From positions 1,488,001 to 1,552,000 of the forward strand of contig NZ_CP034448.1 in NCBI RefSeq assembly GCF_003952465.1: a stretch of 64,000 bases of DNA, in the 5' to 3' direction. The notes beneath the pieces are model-generated. The model made no database searches. It worked only from the letters and a program-made list of their open reading frames with translations, and had not been told where the DNA came from. A program made the position numbers and the translations under genes. The DNA is from Mesorhizobium sp. M1B.F.Ca.ET.045.04.1.1 (lineage in GTDB: Bacteria > Pseudomonadota > Alphaproteobacteria > Rhizobiales > Rhizobiaceae). This document shows positions 46,019 through 55,593 of the stretch, piece after piece. Each line of letters opens with the position of its first letter. Within the stretch, counting starts at the first letter, position 1.

Positions 46019-46976
46019 CGATCTGTCCGATGATGCGATTGGCTTTGATGGGTCCGGACGTTGCGGCCCGTCGTTCGTTCTGGCCCGCTCCACCGAGCAG
46101 TCGCCCGACATAAGCCAGGGCGTTGATGAAGGACGAGGGCAGGATCTCGGGCAAGGGGCAGGGGATCAGGGCATCATGTTTGGATTCGCATGCAACGAGA
46201 CGGATACATTGATGCCCCTGCCGATCCAACTCGCTCACCATTTGACGAAAAGACAGGCCGAGGTCCGGAAAGCGGGACAGCTTGGCTGGCTGCGTCCGGA
46301 CGTGAAATCTCAAGTGTCGGTACGCTACGAAGGGCTCCGCCCGGTGGCGCTGGATACCATAGTCCTGTCAACGCAGCATGACGAAGCGGTCTCACAAGCC
46401 ACGGTCCGCGAAGGCGTCATTGAGGAGATCATAAAACCGGTCCTGCCGGCCCACCTGGATACTTCGGGGATCAGATTTCTGGTCAACCCAACAGGGCGGT
46501 TCGTGGTCGGTGGGCCTGCCGGCGACTGCGGCCTCACAGGACGGAAGATCATCGTCGATTCCTACGGTGGGACCGGGCGTCACGGCGGCGGTGCCTTTTC
46601 GGGCAAGGACCCATCCAAGGTTGACCGCTCGGCGGCCTATGCCGCCCGGTATGTCGCGAAGAACATCGTTGCCAGCGGCCTTGCAGAGGTCTGCGAGGTT
46701 CAGCTTGCCTACGCGATCGGCGTGGCCAGTCCGGTTTCTGTCATGGTCAATACCTTCGGAACCGCAAGGATCGAGGAAAAAAGGATCGAGCGCCTTGTTC
46801 TCGAGGTTTTCAATCTCCGACCGAAAGGCATCATCAAGATGCTTGATCTCTTACGGCCGATATACCGCAAGACGGCGACATACGGACACTTCGGGCGTGA
46901 AGAGCCTGAGTTCACTTGGGAGAAGACGGACAAAGCTGACGATTTGCTGCGTGAAGCCGGACCGGCAGCTGCGTGA
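46019..46976 (+). pseudogene. metK: S-adenosylmethionine synthetase, N-terminal part missing
   Basis: MetK makes S-adenosylmethionine from methionine and ATP. From about 46028 the frame reads [20 protein letters not shown], then [12 protein letters not shown] and [20 protein letters not shown], and runs intact through the P-loop-like [20 protein letters not shown] to the normal C-terminus ([20 protein letters not shown]). The first 95-100 residues, with the catalytic GHPDK motif, are absent: an in-frame stop lies just upstream. A product of 266 residues could start at the ATG at 46176 but would lack essential residues. Confidence 0.8.
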
Positions 46977-47076
46977 GGGCGGCTGGATCAAGCGCATGCG
47001 GCAACCCATTTCAACTCGCGAGACCACGCCCGGCCGGCGTGGCAAGAAGCCGGCTCGGGTTTTGGCGGAGATTTTG

Positions 47077-48090
47077 ATGCCGGATTATGACGTGCTTTGC
47101 ATCGGCAATGCCATTGTCGACATCATCGCCCAGTGCGACGAGGAATTCCTCGAGACCAACGGCATCATCAAGGGCGCGATGAACCTCATCGACACACAAC
47201 GCGCCGAACTGCTCTACAGCCGCATGGGTCCGGCGATCGAAGCGTCCGGCGGCAGCGCCGGCAACACGGCGGCCGGCGTCGCCAGCTTTGGCGGCCGCGC
47301 GGCCTTCTTCGGCAAGGTCTCCAACGATGCGCTGGGCGAAATCTACGCCCACGACATCCATGCGCAGGGCGTCGCCTTCGGCACCACGCCGCTCAAGGGT
47401 GAGCCGCCGACGGCGCGCTCGATGATCTTCGTCACGCCCGACGGCGAGCGCTCGATGAACACCTATCTCGGCGCCTGCGTCGAGCTTGGCCCTGAGGATG
47501 TCGAAGCCGACAAGGCGTCCGGCGCCAAGGTCACCTATTTCGAAGGCTATCTGTGGGACCCGCCGCGCGCCAAGGAGGCAATCCGCCAGACGGCGAAGCT
47601 GGCGCACGCGGCAGGCCGAGAAGTGTCGATGACGCTATCGGATTCGTTCTGCGTCGACCGCTACCGCGACGAATTCCTCGACCTGATGCGCTCGGGCACG
47701 GTCGACATCGTCTTTGCCAACAGCCACGAGATCAAGTCGCTCTACCAGACATCGTCGTTCGACGAGGCGCTGGCCCAGATCCGCAAGGATTGCCGGATCG
47801 CCGCCGTCACCCGCTCGGAAAAAGGCTCGGTGATCGTGCGCGGCGACGAGACCGTGGTGATCAAGGCGACCGCCATCAAGGAACTGGTCGACACGACGGG
47901 CGCCGGCGATCTCTATGCCGCCGGCTTCCTGCATGGCTACACGCAAGGCCGCGACCTGCAGACTTGCGGCGACCTTGGCTCACTGGCAGCCGGATTGGTG
48001 ATCCAGCAGATCGGCCCCAGGCCCCGTCAGAATTTGCGCCGCGAGGCCGAGCAGGCGGGGCTGACCATTCCGGACGTTCAAACGAGTTAG
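47077..48090 (+). CDS. PfkB-family sugar/nucleoside kinase, probably adenosine kinase
   Basis: The 337-residue protein has the two PfkB signatures: [20 protein letters not shown] with [11 protein letters not shown] near residue 65, and [20 protein letters not shown] near residue 275 with the catalytic Asp. Its start ([20 protein letters not shown]) and substrate lid fit the adenosine-kinase group, which converts adenosine to AMP. That reaction would clear the adenosine produced when S-adenosylhomocysteine is recycled, which fits the metK relic upstream. The ATG at 47077 has GGCGGAG nearby. Substrate is inferred; ribokinase-like activity is the alternative. The GC-rich codon use differs from the decayed genes before it. 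Confidence 0.75.
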   Translation: MPDYDVLCIGNAIVDIIAQCDEEFLETNGIIKGAMNLIDTQRAELLYSRMGPAIEASGGSAGNTAAGVASFGGRAAFFGKVSNDALGEIYAHDIHAQGVAFGTTPLKGEPPTARSMIFVTPDGERSMNTYLGACVELGPEDVEADKASGAKVTYFEGYLWDPPRAKEAIRQTAKLAHAAGREVSMTLSDSFCVDRYRDEFLDLMRSGTVDIVFANSHEIKSLYQTSSFDEALAQIRKDCRIAAVTRSEKGSVIVRGDETVVIKATAIKELVDTTGAGDLYAAGFLHGYTQGRDLQTCGDLGSLAAGLVIQQIGPRPRQNLRREAEQAGLTIPDVQTS

Positions 48091-48155
48091 TGGCCTACCT
48101 TCCCGTTGTGCAGGCTATCTCGCCAGAAGCGCAATCACGGAATAGGGAAATCCTG

Positions 48156-49190
48156 ATGTCGAACATGATGAAGGCGCTTGTGAAGGCCAAGGCCGAACCG
48201 GGCATCTGGATGGAAGAGGTGCCGGTGCCGGAAATCGGCCCCAACGACGTGCTGATCAAGATCAAGAAGACGGCGATCTGCGGCACCGACGTGCACATCT
48301 ACAATTGGGACCAGTGGGCGCAGAAGACGGTGCCGGTGCCGATGGTGACGGGCCATGAGTTCGTCGGCACCGTTGCCGATTTCGGCGCAGCGGTCACCGA
48401 ATACAAGGTCGGCCAGCGTGTATTGGGCGAAGGCCACATCGTCTGCGGCCATTGCCGCAACTGTCGCGCCGGGCGAGGGCATCTGTGCCGCAACACACTC
48501 GGCGTCGGCGTCAACCGTCCAGGCGCCTTCGGCGAGTATCTGGCGATCCCGCAGCACAATGTCGTGCCGATCCCCGACGATGTGCCCGATGAGATTGCCG
48601 CGATCTTCGATCCCTTGGGCAATGCCGTCCACACCGCATTGTCCTTCGATCTGGTCGGCGAGGACGTGCTGGTGACTGGCGCCGGGCCGATCGGCATCAT
48701 GGGCGCGCTCGTCGCCCAATGCGTCGGCGCGCGCAAAGTGGTCATCACTGACATCAACCCGGTGCGGCTGGCGCTAGCCAAGAAACTCGGCGTCCAGCAT
48801 GTCGTCGACGCCTCGAAGGAGAAGCTGCGCGACGTCATGCCGGTGCTCGGCATGACCGAGGGGTTCGACGTCGGGCTCGAAATGTCAGGCGCCGCCCCCG
48901 CTTTCCGCGACATGATCGACACCATGAACAATGGCGGCAAGATCGCCATTCTGGGCATCGCGCCGACCGGCTTCGAGATCGACTGGAACAAGGTCATCTT
49001 CAAGATGCTGCATCTCAAAGGCATCTACGGCCGCGAGATGTTCGAAACCTGGTACAAGATGATCGCGCTTGTGCAGGGTCCGCTGGATGTCTCCGGCCTG
49101 ATCACCCACCGCATCGGCATCGACGATTTTCAGATCGGTTTCGATGCGATGAAGAGCGGCAGTTCCGGCAAGGTGGTGATGGACTGGTAG
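48156..49190 (+). CDS. tdh: L-threonine 3-dehydrogenase
   Basis: This zinc-dependent alcohol-dehydrogenase-type enzyme oxidises threonine to 2-amino-3-ketobutyrate with NAD. The 344-residue length is that of the family. The catalytic zinc site is seen in [16 protein letters not shown] and GHEFVG, the structural zinc cysteines in [15 protein letters not shown], and the cofactor site in [18 protein letters not shown]. The partner gene kbl, often adjacent, is not in the window. It lies 65 bases after the PfkB kinase gene on the same strand and may be co-transcribed; glycine from the threonine pathway would feed one-carbon metabolism. Confidence 0.92.
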   Translation: MSNMMKALVKAKAEPGIWMEEVPVPEIGPNDVLIKIKKTAICGTDVHIYNWDQWAQKTVPVPMVTGHEFVGTVADFGAAVTEYKVGQRVLGEGHIVCGHCRNCRAGRGHLCRNTLGVGVNRPGAFGEYLAIPQHNVVPIPDDVPDEIAAIFDPLGNAVHTALSFDLVGEDVLVTGAGPIGIMGALVAQCVGARKVVITDINPVRLALAKKLGVQHVVDASKEKLRDVMPVLGMTEGFDVGLEMSGAAPAFRDMIDTMNNGGKIAILGIAPTGFEIDWNKVIFKMLHLKGIYGREMFETWYKMIALVQGPLDVSGLITHRIGIDDFQIGFDAMKSGSSGKVVMDW

Positions 49191-50519
49191 GGATTGCCTT
49201 GGCCGCTATTCAGGAAAAGCTGACGACAGCACCTCTGGTCCGCCGGACATTTTCCAACTAGGGGAACATGGCTGGGTGGAGAGCTATGGCTCCGCTACGT
49301 GCGCTCGCTAATCATACACGGCGACGTATCGCGGCCCACCCGGTGACGGTCGATGGGGCAATTCGCTTCAGTCGATGACGGAAACCCGGTGAACCGATGC
49401 TGAGGCCCCGACGCGATCGTCTATTTCCTATGATCTGCGATTGAGGTCGAGGTGTTGCCGCTTTCAGCGGGTAAAATGCGATAGACGACTTCCGGTACCC
49501 TTCCGGTCAGCGAAAAGGAAGGCAACGAGCCGCATTGCCTCAAGCAAAATGTTACCAATAGTGTCCTGTTCCAAAGGGGATGGACAGGTCGTGCCATTCC
49601 GGTTCGGGGGAAGGATGGCGCGGCTCAGCATGGCGACACGGTGAAGCGGCGATCGTGGAGCTTTATTGCGGCGTTGACAAGCGGCGCATTCTGGATGAGT
49701 TCGAGGCGGTAACCGGCTATTATTCGCAAGCGCGCGATCCGTCTTATGAACCGTCGTGAGCAGAGGCCGTCTGCGGGCAAGAGCCGCAGCCGCTGTTACG
49801 GCAGCGATGTCCGCGACGCGCTCATCGTGTTGTGGGAGGATTCGGAGCGGCTGGGTCCGCATCGACGCTCGCGGCGGCCAGCGCCGCCGGGCAGGAATGA
49901 GTTCGCAGTTCGCCGCTCGGTGCCAGCCCGCACCTTCGGCGATTGGAAAGATCCGCCGCCCGGCTTTGTTGAGCGCATTCGGGCACGTCTTCGTCAGGGA
50001 GCTTCGTGCAGACGATGGTGCTGACCGGATTGCCGCCGGCTGGACCGATTGCATTCCGCTCCGCACGCGCGACAGCGGCAATGTGATCATGGCGATCAAG
50101 CAGGCCCGCTCCCGGTTTCGCTGACCCTGTGCTGCTGTTTGCCGGCATCCGCCCGCACAGGAAGAGCTTGTAAAAGCGGTCGGTGCGGAAATCGAGGAGC
50201 CGTTGGTCGTCGATCTTCAGCCTGAACGCGGTCGTTTGCTGGTGCCGCAAATCGGCTGTTGCATGTACATCCCTGTCAGACGTCAGTTTTCCTCGCCTAT
50301 TTTGGTGTCGAGCGCGAAGTGCTCCAACCAGATTGCAAGGCTTTTTGGAAATGAGAGCGGCTTTGCGCAGGGCGCTCCGTTGTTGAGCATTCAAGCTACC
50401 AAGCCAATGACGCGCAGGTTCCACCAGGCTCGCCAGCCTTGAAGGACAGCGAAAAAAGCAGAGCACGACAGACACAACAGTGCATCAGGACGCCGCAGTC
50501 GTTGAAGATGGTGCGCTGC
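49191..50519. other. Decayed stretch between tdh and ttsI
   Basis: Apart from the transposase relic listed separately, only short unassignable frames are present. The stretch ends at the nod box before ttsI. Confidence 0.35.
49630..50125 (+). pseudogene. ISNCY-type transposase relic
   Basis: Pieces of an integrase-core transposase occur in order: VELYCGVDKRRILDEFEAVT (49660-49730), DVRDALIVLWEDSERL (49805-49855), SVPARTFGDWKDPPPGFVE (49915-49975) and GWTDCIPLRTRD (50035-50075). They are in different frames with large deletions between them. Inactive. Confidence 0.6.
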
Positions 50520-50566
50520 ATCCATACCGTGGATGCATTCGATCCAAATAATCGATTTGTTCAATC
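50520..50566 (+). promoter_or_regulatory. nod box before ttsI
   Basis: The sequence begins ATCCATACCGTGGATGCATT and continues with GATCCAAATAATCGATTTG, then TTCAATC. It matches the nod-box consensus (ATCCA-N7-GATG-N6-ATCCAAACAATCGATTTTACCAATC) with few differences. NodD with a plant flavonoid should activate from here, as known for ttsI in other rhizobia. It is about 320 bases upstream of the ttsI start. Confidence 0.85.
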
Positions 50567-50591
50567 AGTTTCTCGAAAGCTAACCCTACCC
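50562..50591 (+). promoter_or_regulatory. tts box overlapping the nod box, before ttsI
   Basis: CAATCAGTTTCTCGAAAGCT then AACCCTACCC. Its core TCAGTTTCTCGAAAGCTAA is identical to that of the nopX box at 41166. It overlaps the last five bases of the nod box. TtsI binding here would give self-activation or, by blocking the NodD promoter, self-limitation. Confidence 0.8.
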
Positions 50592-50885
50592 TCTGTGGGA
50601 ATCGGGCTCTGAGCCGCGACGCTGCCTTGCGAGCGCAGGGGCTGCACGTAGGAGAGATGATGCAACGAGAAATCGCACGCGGGTTGCTGGCCTCGTGGGT
50701 TCGCCGACCGGCGTATTTGAGCCCGTCAGTTGGTCCTCACCCGCGCCTATTGCCACCGAGCGACTTGCATGTCCCTCCGACTCGGACCAGTTCCGAGAGC
50801 TGCGACGAGTTGCGCGCCGTGTGCTCCGATCAGATGGCCGCCGGTGACGCGTTCGATGGGCCGTCCCTCTTCGAGAGGAGATGAA

Positions 50886-51572
50886 ATGCGAACGCTGCTC
50901 GTGGATCATCATGCGGATCTTGCGCGCGCCATGCGACTTGCGCTCGGGGATGGCGGCTTCGTCGTTGATGTCGTTGGTACTCTGGAACTGGCTTCGAGTG
51001 CATTTTCTTGCGCCAGCTATGAAATTCTCCTGCTGGAATTGGCTCTGCCAGATGGCGATGGCTTGGGTTGGCTGAGGCAGTTGAGGACCCACGGGCATTC
51101 AGTTCCTGCCGTCATTATGAGCAGCCTTAACGATCTCGATAAGCGAATTGCGATCTTCAACGGTGGTGCGGACGACTTTCTGCTCAAACCCATCTCTACC
51201 GATGAGCTTATTGCCAGAATGAGAGCCATTCTGCGCCGGGCGACACAGATGACCGACCTGAGGCTCGTATTTGGCAATCTCGACTTTGATCCGGTCGCCC
51301 GCCAGGTTTTCGTTGATGGGCACCCAATGATGATCGCACGTCGCGAACTCTGTATTCTAGAGCACCTGCTTAACCGGGCAGGCCGCATCGTGCCCCGTGC
51401 GCAATTGGAAGATCACCTCTATTCATTCAACGACGACGTGTCTGCCAACGCGCTTGAAGTCGGAATTTATCGTTTACGGGGACATCTGACCAGATCAGGT
51501 GCAACGCCACGGATCAAGACCATCCGAGGCATTGGTTACATCCTAGAATTGACTGACGCCTCGTCCGCATAG
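50886..51572 (+). CDS. ttsI: Type III secretion regulator TtsI
   Basis: This 228-residue OmpR-like regulator activates the tts-box promoters of the secretion locus. The receiver domain lacks the phosphoacceptor: the usual DLMLPDG reads LELALPDGDG, with Glu51 in place of Asp, a known trait of TtsI that suggests a permanently active form with no kinase needed. The acidic pocket is also reduced (VDHHADL). The C-terminal winged helix is intact (RRELCILEHLLNRAGRIVPR, then TIRGIGYILEL). The ATG at 50886 follows GAGGAGATGAA. It heads the ttsI-rhcC2-y4xK unit, with nod and tts boxes upstream. Confidence 0.93.
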   Translation: MRTLLVDHHADLARAMRLALGDGGFVVDVVGTLELASSAFSCASYEILLLELALPDGDGLGWLRQLRTHGHSVPAVIMSSLNDLDKRIAIFNGGADDFLLKPISTDELIARMRAILRRATQMTDLRLVFGNLDFDPVARQVFVDGHPMMIARRELCILEHLLNRAGRIVPRAQLEDHLYSFNDDVSANALEVGIYRLRGHLTRSGATPRIKTIRGIGYILELTDASSA

Positions 51573-51598
51573 TTTGTCGAATCGAAAGAAGATCTATT

Positions 51599-53065
51599 TT
51601 GCTGATCCTTCAACATCCTTGCCATGCGCTCAATTGGCGGGCGATCGCCAACAAGGTTACAAGACCTGCAGTTCCCCGTTACCTGGGCCATCTCCTCTGC
51701 GCGCTTATTGTGACTTTCCCACTTGGTGTCGCGGCGCAAAACAAGCAGGACAAAGGCCCGCCGCATGCGGCTTCGAATAGCATCAACGCCACGCTGACCC
51801 TTTCCTCTTCGCTCGGGGAGACCGTTCATCTGCCCGCGCCAGCCACGACCATCTTTGTTGCTGACCCCACGATCGCGGATTTTCAGGCGCCATCGAGCAA
51901 AACAATCTTCGTCTTTGGCAAGAAATCGGGGCGGACCAGCCTATTCGCCTTGGATGGCAATGGCGAGCCTCTCGCCGAATTGCGTATCGTTGTCACGCAA
52001 CCGATCGGGGATTTACGCGCCATGTTGCGGGAGCAGGTCGGCGACTATCCCATCCGCGTCAACTATACGCCGCGCGGCGCAATCCTTAGCGGGACGGCGC
52101 CCGACGCAGAGGTCGCCGACACCGCAAAAAGAGTCACTGAGCAATATCTGGGCGACGGAGCGCAAGTCGTCAACAACATCAAGGTCGCTGGATCCCTGCA
52201 AGTTAACCTCAGCGTGCGCGTAGCCGAAGTCTCACGCAGCGCCATGAAGTCACTCGGCGTCAACTTGTCCGCCTTCGGTCAAATCGGCAATTTCAAAGTG
52301 GGCGTTCTAAGCGGAAGCGCTGCAAGCGCTGGGTCTGGTTCAACCCAGGGTGGCGGTACAGCAGAAATCGGATTCGACAACGGTGCCGTCAACGTCAGCG
52401 CGGTTCTCGACGCGCTCGCCAAGGAGCATATAGCTTCCGTCCTGGCTGAGCCGAACCTCACCGCTATGTCGGGTGAAAAGGCCAGCTTTCTCGCGGGCGG
52501 CGAATTTCCCATTCCTGTCCTGCAGGAAAACAGGCAGGTATCGGTTGAATTCCGTCACTTCGGCGTCAGTCTGGAATTTGTGCCGACAGTTCTCAGCAAC
52601 AATCAAATCAACATTCACGTAACGCCCGAAGTCAGTGAACTGTCGACGCAAGGTGCCGTGCAAATCAACGGAATTTCCGTGCCGGCAGTTTCCACGCGCC
52701 GAGCCGATACGGTCGTCGAACTCGCCAGCGGCCAGAGCTTCGCAATCGGCGGTCTAATCAGGCGGAACGTCAACAATGATGTCAGGGCCTTTCCCTGGCT
52801 CGGAGAACTGCCGATCCTGGGACCGCTTTTTCGCTCGACCTCGTTTCAAAAAGAGGAGTCAGAACTGGTCATTCTAGTTACGCCTTACATTGTAAGACCA
52901 GGCTCCAACCCAAACCAGATGAGCGCACCGACCGAGCGGGCGGCACCGGCTTTGAACGGAGGGGGCGCTCCGACGAATTCCGTGACAAGTCCCCCGCGAG
53001 ACCGCGCTGCTATCCGTGCGGGCGCGCCAAGCGCCCAGGGCGGTCTCGGCTTCATCATCGAATAG
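51599..53065 (+). CDS. rhcC2: Secretin RhcC2, pore-forming part (SctC family)
   Basis: This outer-membrane secretin forms the exit pore of the system. The start is TTG at 51599, with GAAAGAAGATC upstream; no ATG is available before the mature domain. After an export signal (LGHLLCALIVTFPLGVAAQN) comes a pilus-type N-terminal domain (VHLPAPATTIFVADPTIADF), a BON-like domain (residues 140-200) and the secretin core (KEHIASVLAEPNLTAMSGEK, LAGGEFPIPV, GQSFAIGGLIRRN, ELVILVTPYIV). This layout is that of CpaC/RcpA secretins of Tad pili rather than of other type III secretins, whose N0 part is here provided by RhcC1. It follows ttsI by 26 bases. Confidence 0.92.
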   Translation: MLILQHPCHALNWRAIANKVTRPAVPRYLGHLLCALIVTFPLGVAAQNKQDKGPPHAASNSINATLTLSSSLGETVHLPAPATTIFVADPTIADFQAPSSKTIFVFGKKSGRTSLFALDGNGEPLAELRIVVTQPIGDLRAMLREQVGDYPIRVNYTPRGAILSGTAPDAEVADTAKRVTEQYLGDGAQVVNNIKVAGSLQVNLSVRVAEVSRSAMKSLGVNLSAFGQIGNFKVGVLSGSAASAGSGSTQGGGTAEIGFDNGAVNVSAVLDALAKEHIASVLAEPNLTAMSGEKASFLAGGEFPIPVLQENRQVSVEFRHFGVSLEFVPTVLSNNQINIHVTPEVSELSTQGAVQINGISVPAVSTRRADTVVELASGQSFAIGGLIRRNVNNDVRAFPWLGELPILGPLFRSTSFQKEESELVILVTPYIVRPGSNPNQMSAPTERAAPALNGGGAPTNSVTSPPRDRAAIRAGAPSAQGGLGFIIE

Positions 53066-53077
53066 TGTCATCCAAAG

Positions 53078-53638
53078 ATGTTGCGTTTTATAATCCTCTT
53101 TGTCGCTCTGGCACCAAGCGTAAGTGGCTGCACAAGCACTACGCCAGTTGATGTCGAACCATCGGCACCAATGCTTGTCCGAGAGGAGACCACCGTCCTG
53201 ACGTTGCAAAGCCTGCGCGCTTCCGAACGGCAGCGTTTGCGTGTTTTCCTAGACAAGGCCAGTCGCGGCCGGTTCGATGCCATCCACCTCCTCATCAGCG
53301 GTTCGCCCCAGCTCAGCGCAGGGGTAGCCCATCAGGCCAGGCAGTTGGCAATCGAAGAAGACAACATTCAATTGCGCGATCAACACGACGCCGGCTCAGT
53401 GCGAATTGAGGCGATTGTCTATCACGCCCGTCCGCCGGTCTGTCCCTCATATGGTGCCTTACCCAATGAAGAATCCTTCAAACAGCCGCTTGGTTGTTCG
53501 ACAGGACATAACCTGGCCGTGATGGTCAACGATCCGCGCGATCTGCTCGACAATCAGGCCGTCAAGGCCGGCGATGGCGATCGTGCTTCTGTACCAGTTG
53601 CAACTTACAGAACATTCGGGACGGATAAAGGTGGCTGA
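53078..53638 (+). CDS. y4xK-type lipoprotein of the secretion locus (CpaD-like)
   Basis: The 186-residue protein has a lipoprotein signal (SVSGC, Cys18) and then a domain resembling CpaD/RcpB of Tad pili, an outer-membrane lipoprotein that supports the secretin (SERQRLRVFLDKASRGRFDA, CPSYGALPNEESFKQPLGCS, NLAVMVNDPRDLL). The position directly after rhcC2 matches y4xK in NGR234. It probably stabilises or places the RhcC2 pore. Start 53078 is 12 bases after the rhcC2 stop, with a weak ribosome site, suggesting coupled translation. Confidence 0.8.
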   Translation: MLRFIILFVALAPSVSGCTSTTPVDVEPSAPMLVREETTVLTLQSLRASERQRLRVFLDKASRGRFDAIHLLISGSPQLSAGVAHQARQLAIEEDNIQLRDQHDAGSVRIEAIVYHARPPVCPSYGALPNEESFKQPLGCSTGHNLAVMVNDPRDLLDNQAVKAGDGDRASVPVATYRTFGTDKGG

Positions 53639-53721
53639 TACCGCCCTTATCTCGGCAGCACTCCTACCGGAGATTGAAAGCTTCCAATCGCGTCCTGATC
53701 TAAAATAAAAGGAACCGCTGG

Positions 53722-55593
53722 ATGCAATATAGGCGCTATATCGAGGGCCTTAGGGCCGTTGCTGTACTTCCGGTCGTACTCTTTCATTTCGGAATTTCGG
53801 CGATCCCGGGTGGCTTTAGCGGGGTCGATATCTTCTTCGTCATCTCCGGCTACCTAACCAGCGGAAGCCTCCTGGATGACCTTGAACGCGGCCAATTTTC
53901 CATCGTCAACTTCTACTGGCGCCGTGCCCGGCGCATTCTGCCGGCGCTCGTCTTTGTGATGCTTCTCACCTGCATTGCAGCATTGTTCATTCTTCTGCCA
54001 CCGGATCTGCGCGGATTCAGTCTTAGCATCATAGCTACCTCGACCTTCTGGTCGAACGTTTTCTTCTGGAAAACGTCAAGTTACTTCTCTATCGATGCCG
54101 CGCTTCTACCACTGTTGCACACTTGGCCGCTTTCCGTAGCGGAGCAGTACTACATCTTCGCACCAATCCTGATGTTCCTAATCTATCGCTACATCGGGAA
54201 GCGCTGGCTGACGACACTTCTTCCGATAATTCTCTGCAGCTTCGTAGTGGCGGTGATGGCGACATCGCTGGCACCCACCGCCGGATTCTATCTGCTGCCG
54301 ACCCGAATCTGGGAACTCATGTTGGGCGCCCTGCTCATGCTCAAATGCCCCTCGCCGCTGGGCAACCGATTCCTGATGGAGTCGGTGGGGGTGGCCGGAT
54401 TTGGCCTTCTCGCCATCGGGTTCTTCGCGATTTCGGCGAGTGATCCGTTCCCAGGCTACAACGCCTTGTATCCATGCATCGGAACGGCCCTTCTGATCTA
54501 TGTTGGCCAAAATACCCCCTCGACGGTCGCCACCCGCATGCTCGAAGTCCGGCCGCTGGTCTGGATTGGGCTCATCTCGTATTCGTTGTATCTTGTTCAC
54601 TGGCCTCTCAATGCGTTCGCGCACTATCTTTCGTTCCAAAAACTCGATCCGTTGATGACCGGTGCGATGTTGGTGGCAAGCCTCGCATTGGCTGCATTCT
54701 CCTGGAAGTTTGTAGAGCAGCCGTTTCGACAGAAGAGGGCCTTCACCTCCCCGGGGCCTATCTTCGCCTTTTCAGCGCTCGCGATCGTTGTCCTTTGTGC
54801 CGGCGGAGCGGCGGGGGCGCTCGGCAATGGCTTTCCGCAACGGTTTCCGGACTATGTCCAGCGGCGCATTTCCGTCGGGGACTGGAGGAATGGCATCTGT
54901 TTCAACGAGGGCACCAGCCGGATCGAAAGCTGGAATATGGAGGATTGCACGCGCACCAGCGGTTTTCCAACAACGGTTTTTTTGTGGGGCGACTCCTTCG
55001 CCGCGCACTATGTTTCCGGCTTGGGTGCTAACATAAATCGATTGCAGGCGAACATCGTTGAATATACGTACGCCAGCTGCGCGCCGATACTCTATTACTA
55101 CCCTTACGATCGTCTTGATTGTGTCCGGTTCAATCGCAAGGCCTTGGACGTCATCTTGGAAGCGGACATCAAGACGGTTATCCTCAGCGGTAGATGGAGT
55201 GACTATGAGGTCAGAGGTTTCGACGGTCTTCAGCAAACAATCGCTACGCTTCGTGCCCTGGGCGTGCGCGTGTTTGTCATCGGCCAGTCTCCGCAGTTCC
55301 CAACTGACGTCCGGAAAATTGCGTTCTTCGCCAAGCGCCAAAATCTGGACGATACGTCCTGGCCGATCGCGATGGACCCCGACATCAACGAACGTGTGCG
55401 CTCATTTACCAAAGGCGCCACATTCATCGATCCGCTGAAATTCCTGTGCAGCGCAGGACGCTGCGCCTATTCCGATAGAGGAGAGTTTTTATATTTCGAC
55501 TATGGTCATTTCTCTTCAGCCGGCGCCACACTGGCAATCTCGAAATACTGGCCGGCTTTTGGCAAGGACAATGCTCTTCCTAAGACGAAGTAG
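53722..55593 (+). CDS. Membrane acyltransferase with SGNH domain (OafA/YrhL type)
   Basis: The 623-residue protein has an acyltransferase-3 membrane domain with about ten segments (start YRRYIEGLRAVAVLPVVLFH with the conserved His, then GGFSGVDIFFVISGYL and FYWRRARRILPALV). The C-terminal periplasmic SGNH domain carries GDSFAAH and DYGHFS near the end. Such proteins move acetyl groups from the cytoplasm onto exported sugars, for example O-antigen, exopolysaccharide or peptidoglycan. It starts 83 bases after the y4xK-type gene with AAAGGAA upstream and could be co-transcribed with the ttsI unit. The sugar substrate is unknown; a link to host recognition is speculation. Confidence 0.88.
   Translation: MQYRRYIEGLRAVAVLPVVLFHFGISAIPGGFSGVDIFFVISGYLTSGSLLDDLERGQFSIVNFYWRRARRILPALVFVMLLTCIAALFILLPPDLRGFSLSIIATSTFWSNVFFWKTSSYFSIDAALLPLLHTWPLSVAEQYYIFAPILMFLIYRYIGKRWLTTLLPIILCSFVVAVMATSLAPTAGFYLLPTRIWELMLGALLMLKCPSPLGNRFLMESVGVAGFGLLAIGFFAISASDPFPGYNALYPCIGTALLIYVGQNTPSTVATRMLEVRPLVWIGLISYSLYLVHWPLNAFAHYLSFQKLDPLMTGAMLVASLALAAFSWKFVEQPFRQKRAFTSPGPIFAFSALAIVVLCAGGAAGALGNGFPQRFPDYVQRRISVGDWRNGICFNEGTSRIESWNMEDCTRTSGFPTTVFLWGDSFAAHYVSGLGANINRLQANIVEYTYASCAPILYYYPYDRLDCVRFNRKALDVILEADIKTVILSGRWSDYEVRGFDGLQQTIATLRALGVRVFVIGQSPQFPTDVRKIAFFAKRQNLDDTSWPIAMDPDINERVRSFTKGATFIDPLKFLCSAGRCAYSDRGEFLYFDYGHFSSAGATLAISKYWPAFGKDNALPKTK

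Noticed and set aside
46510..47076. In-frame extension of the PfkB kinase upstream of 47077
   Set aside because: It overlaps the real metK reading frame in another phase; family proteins start at [12 protein letters not shown].
47553..48155. In-frame extension of tdh upstream of 48156
   Set aside because: It overlaps the kinase gene in another phase and has no dehydrogenase features.
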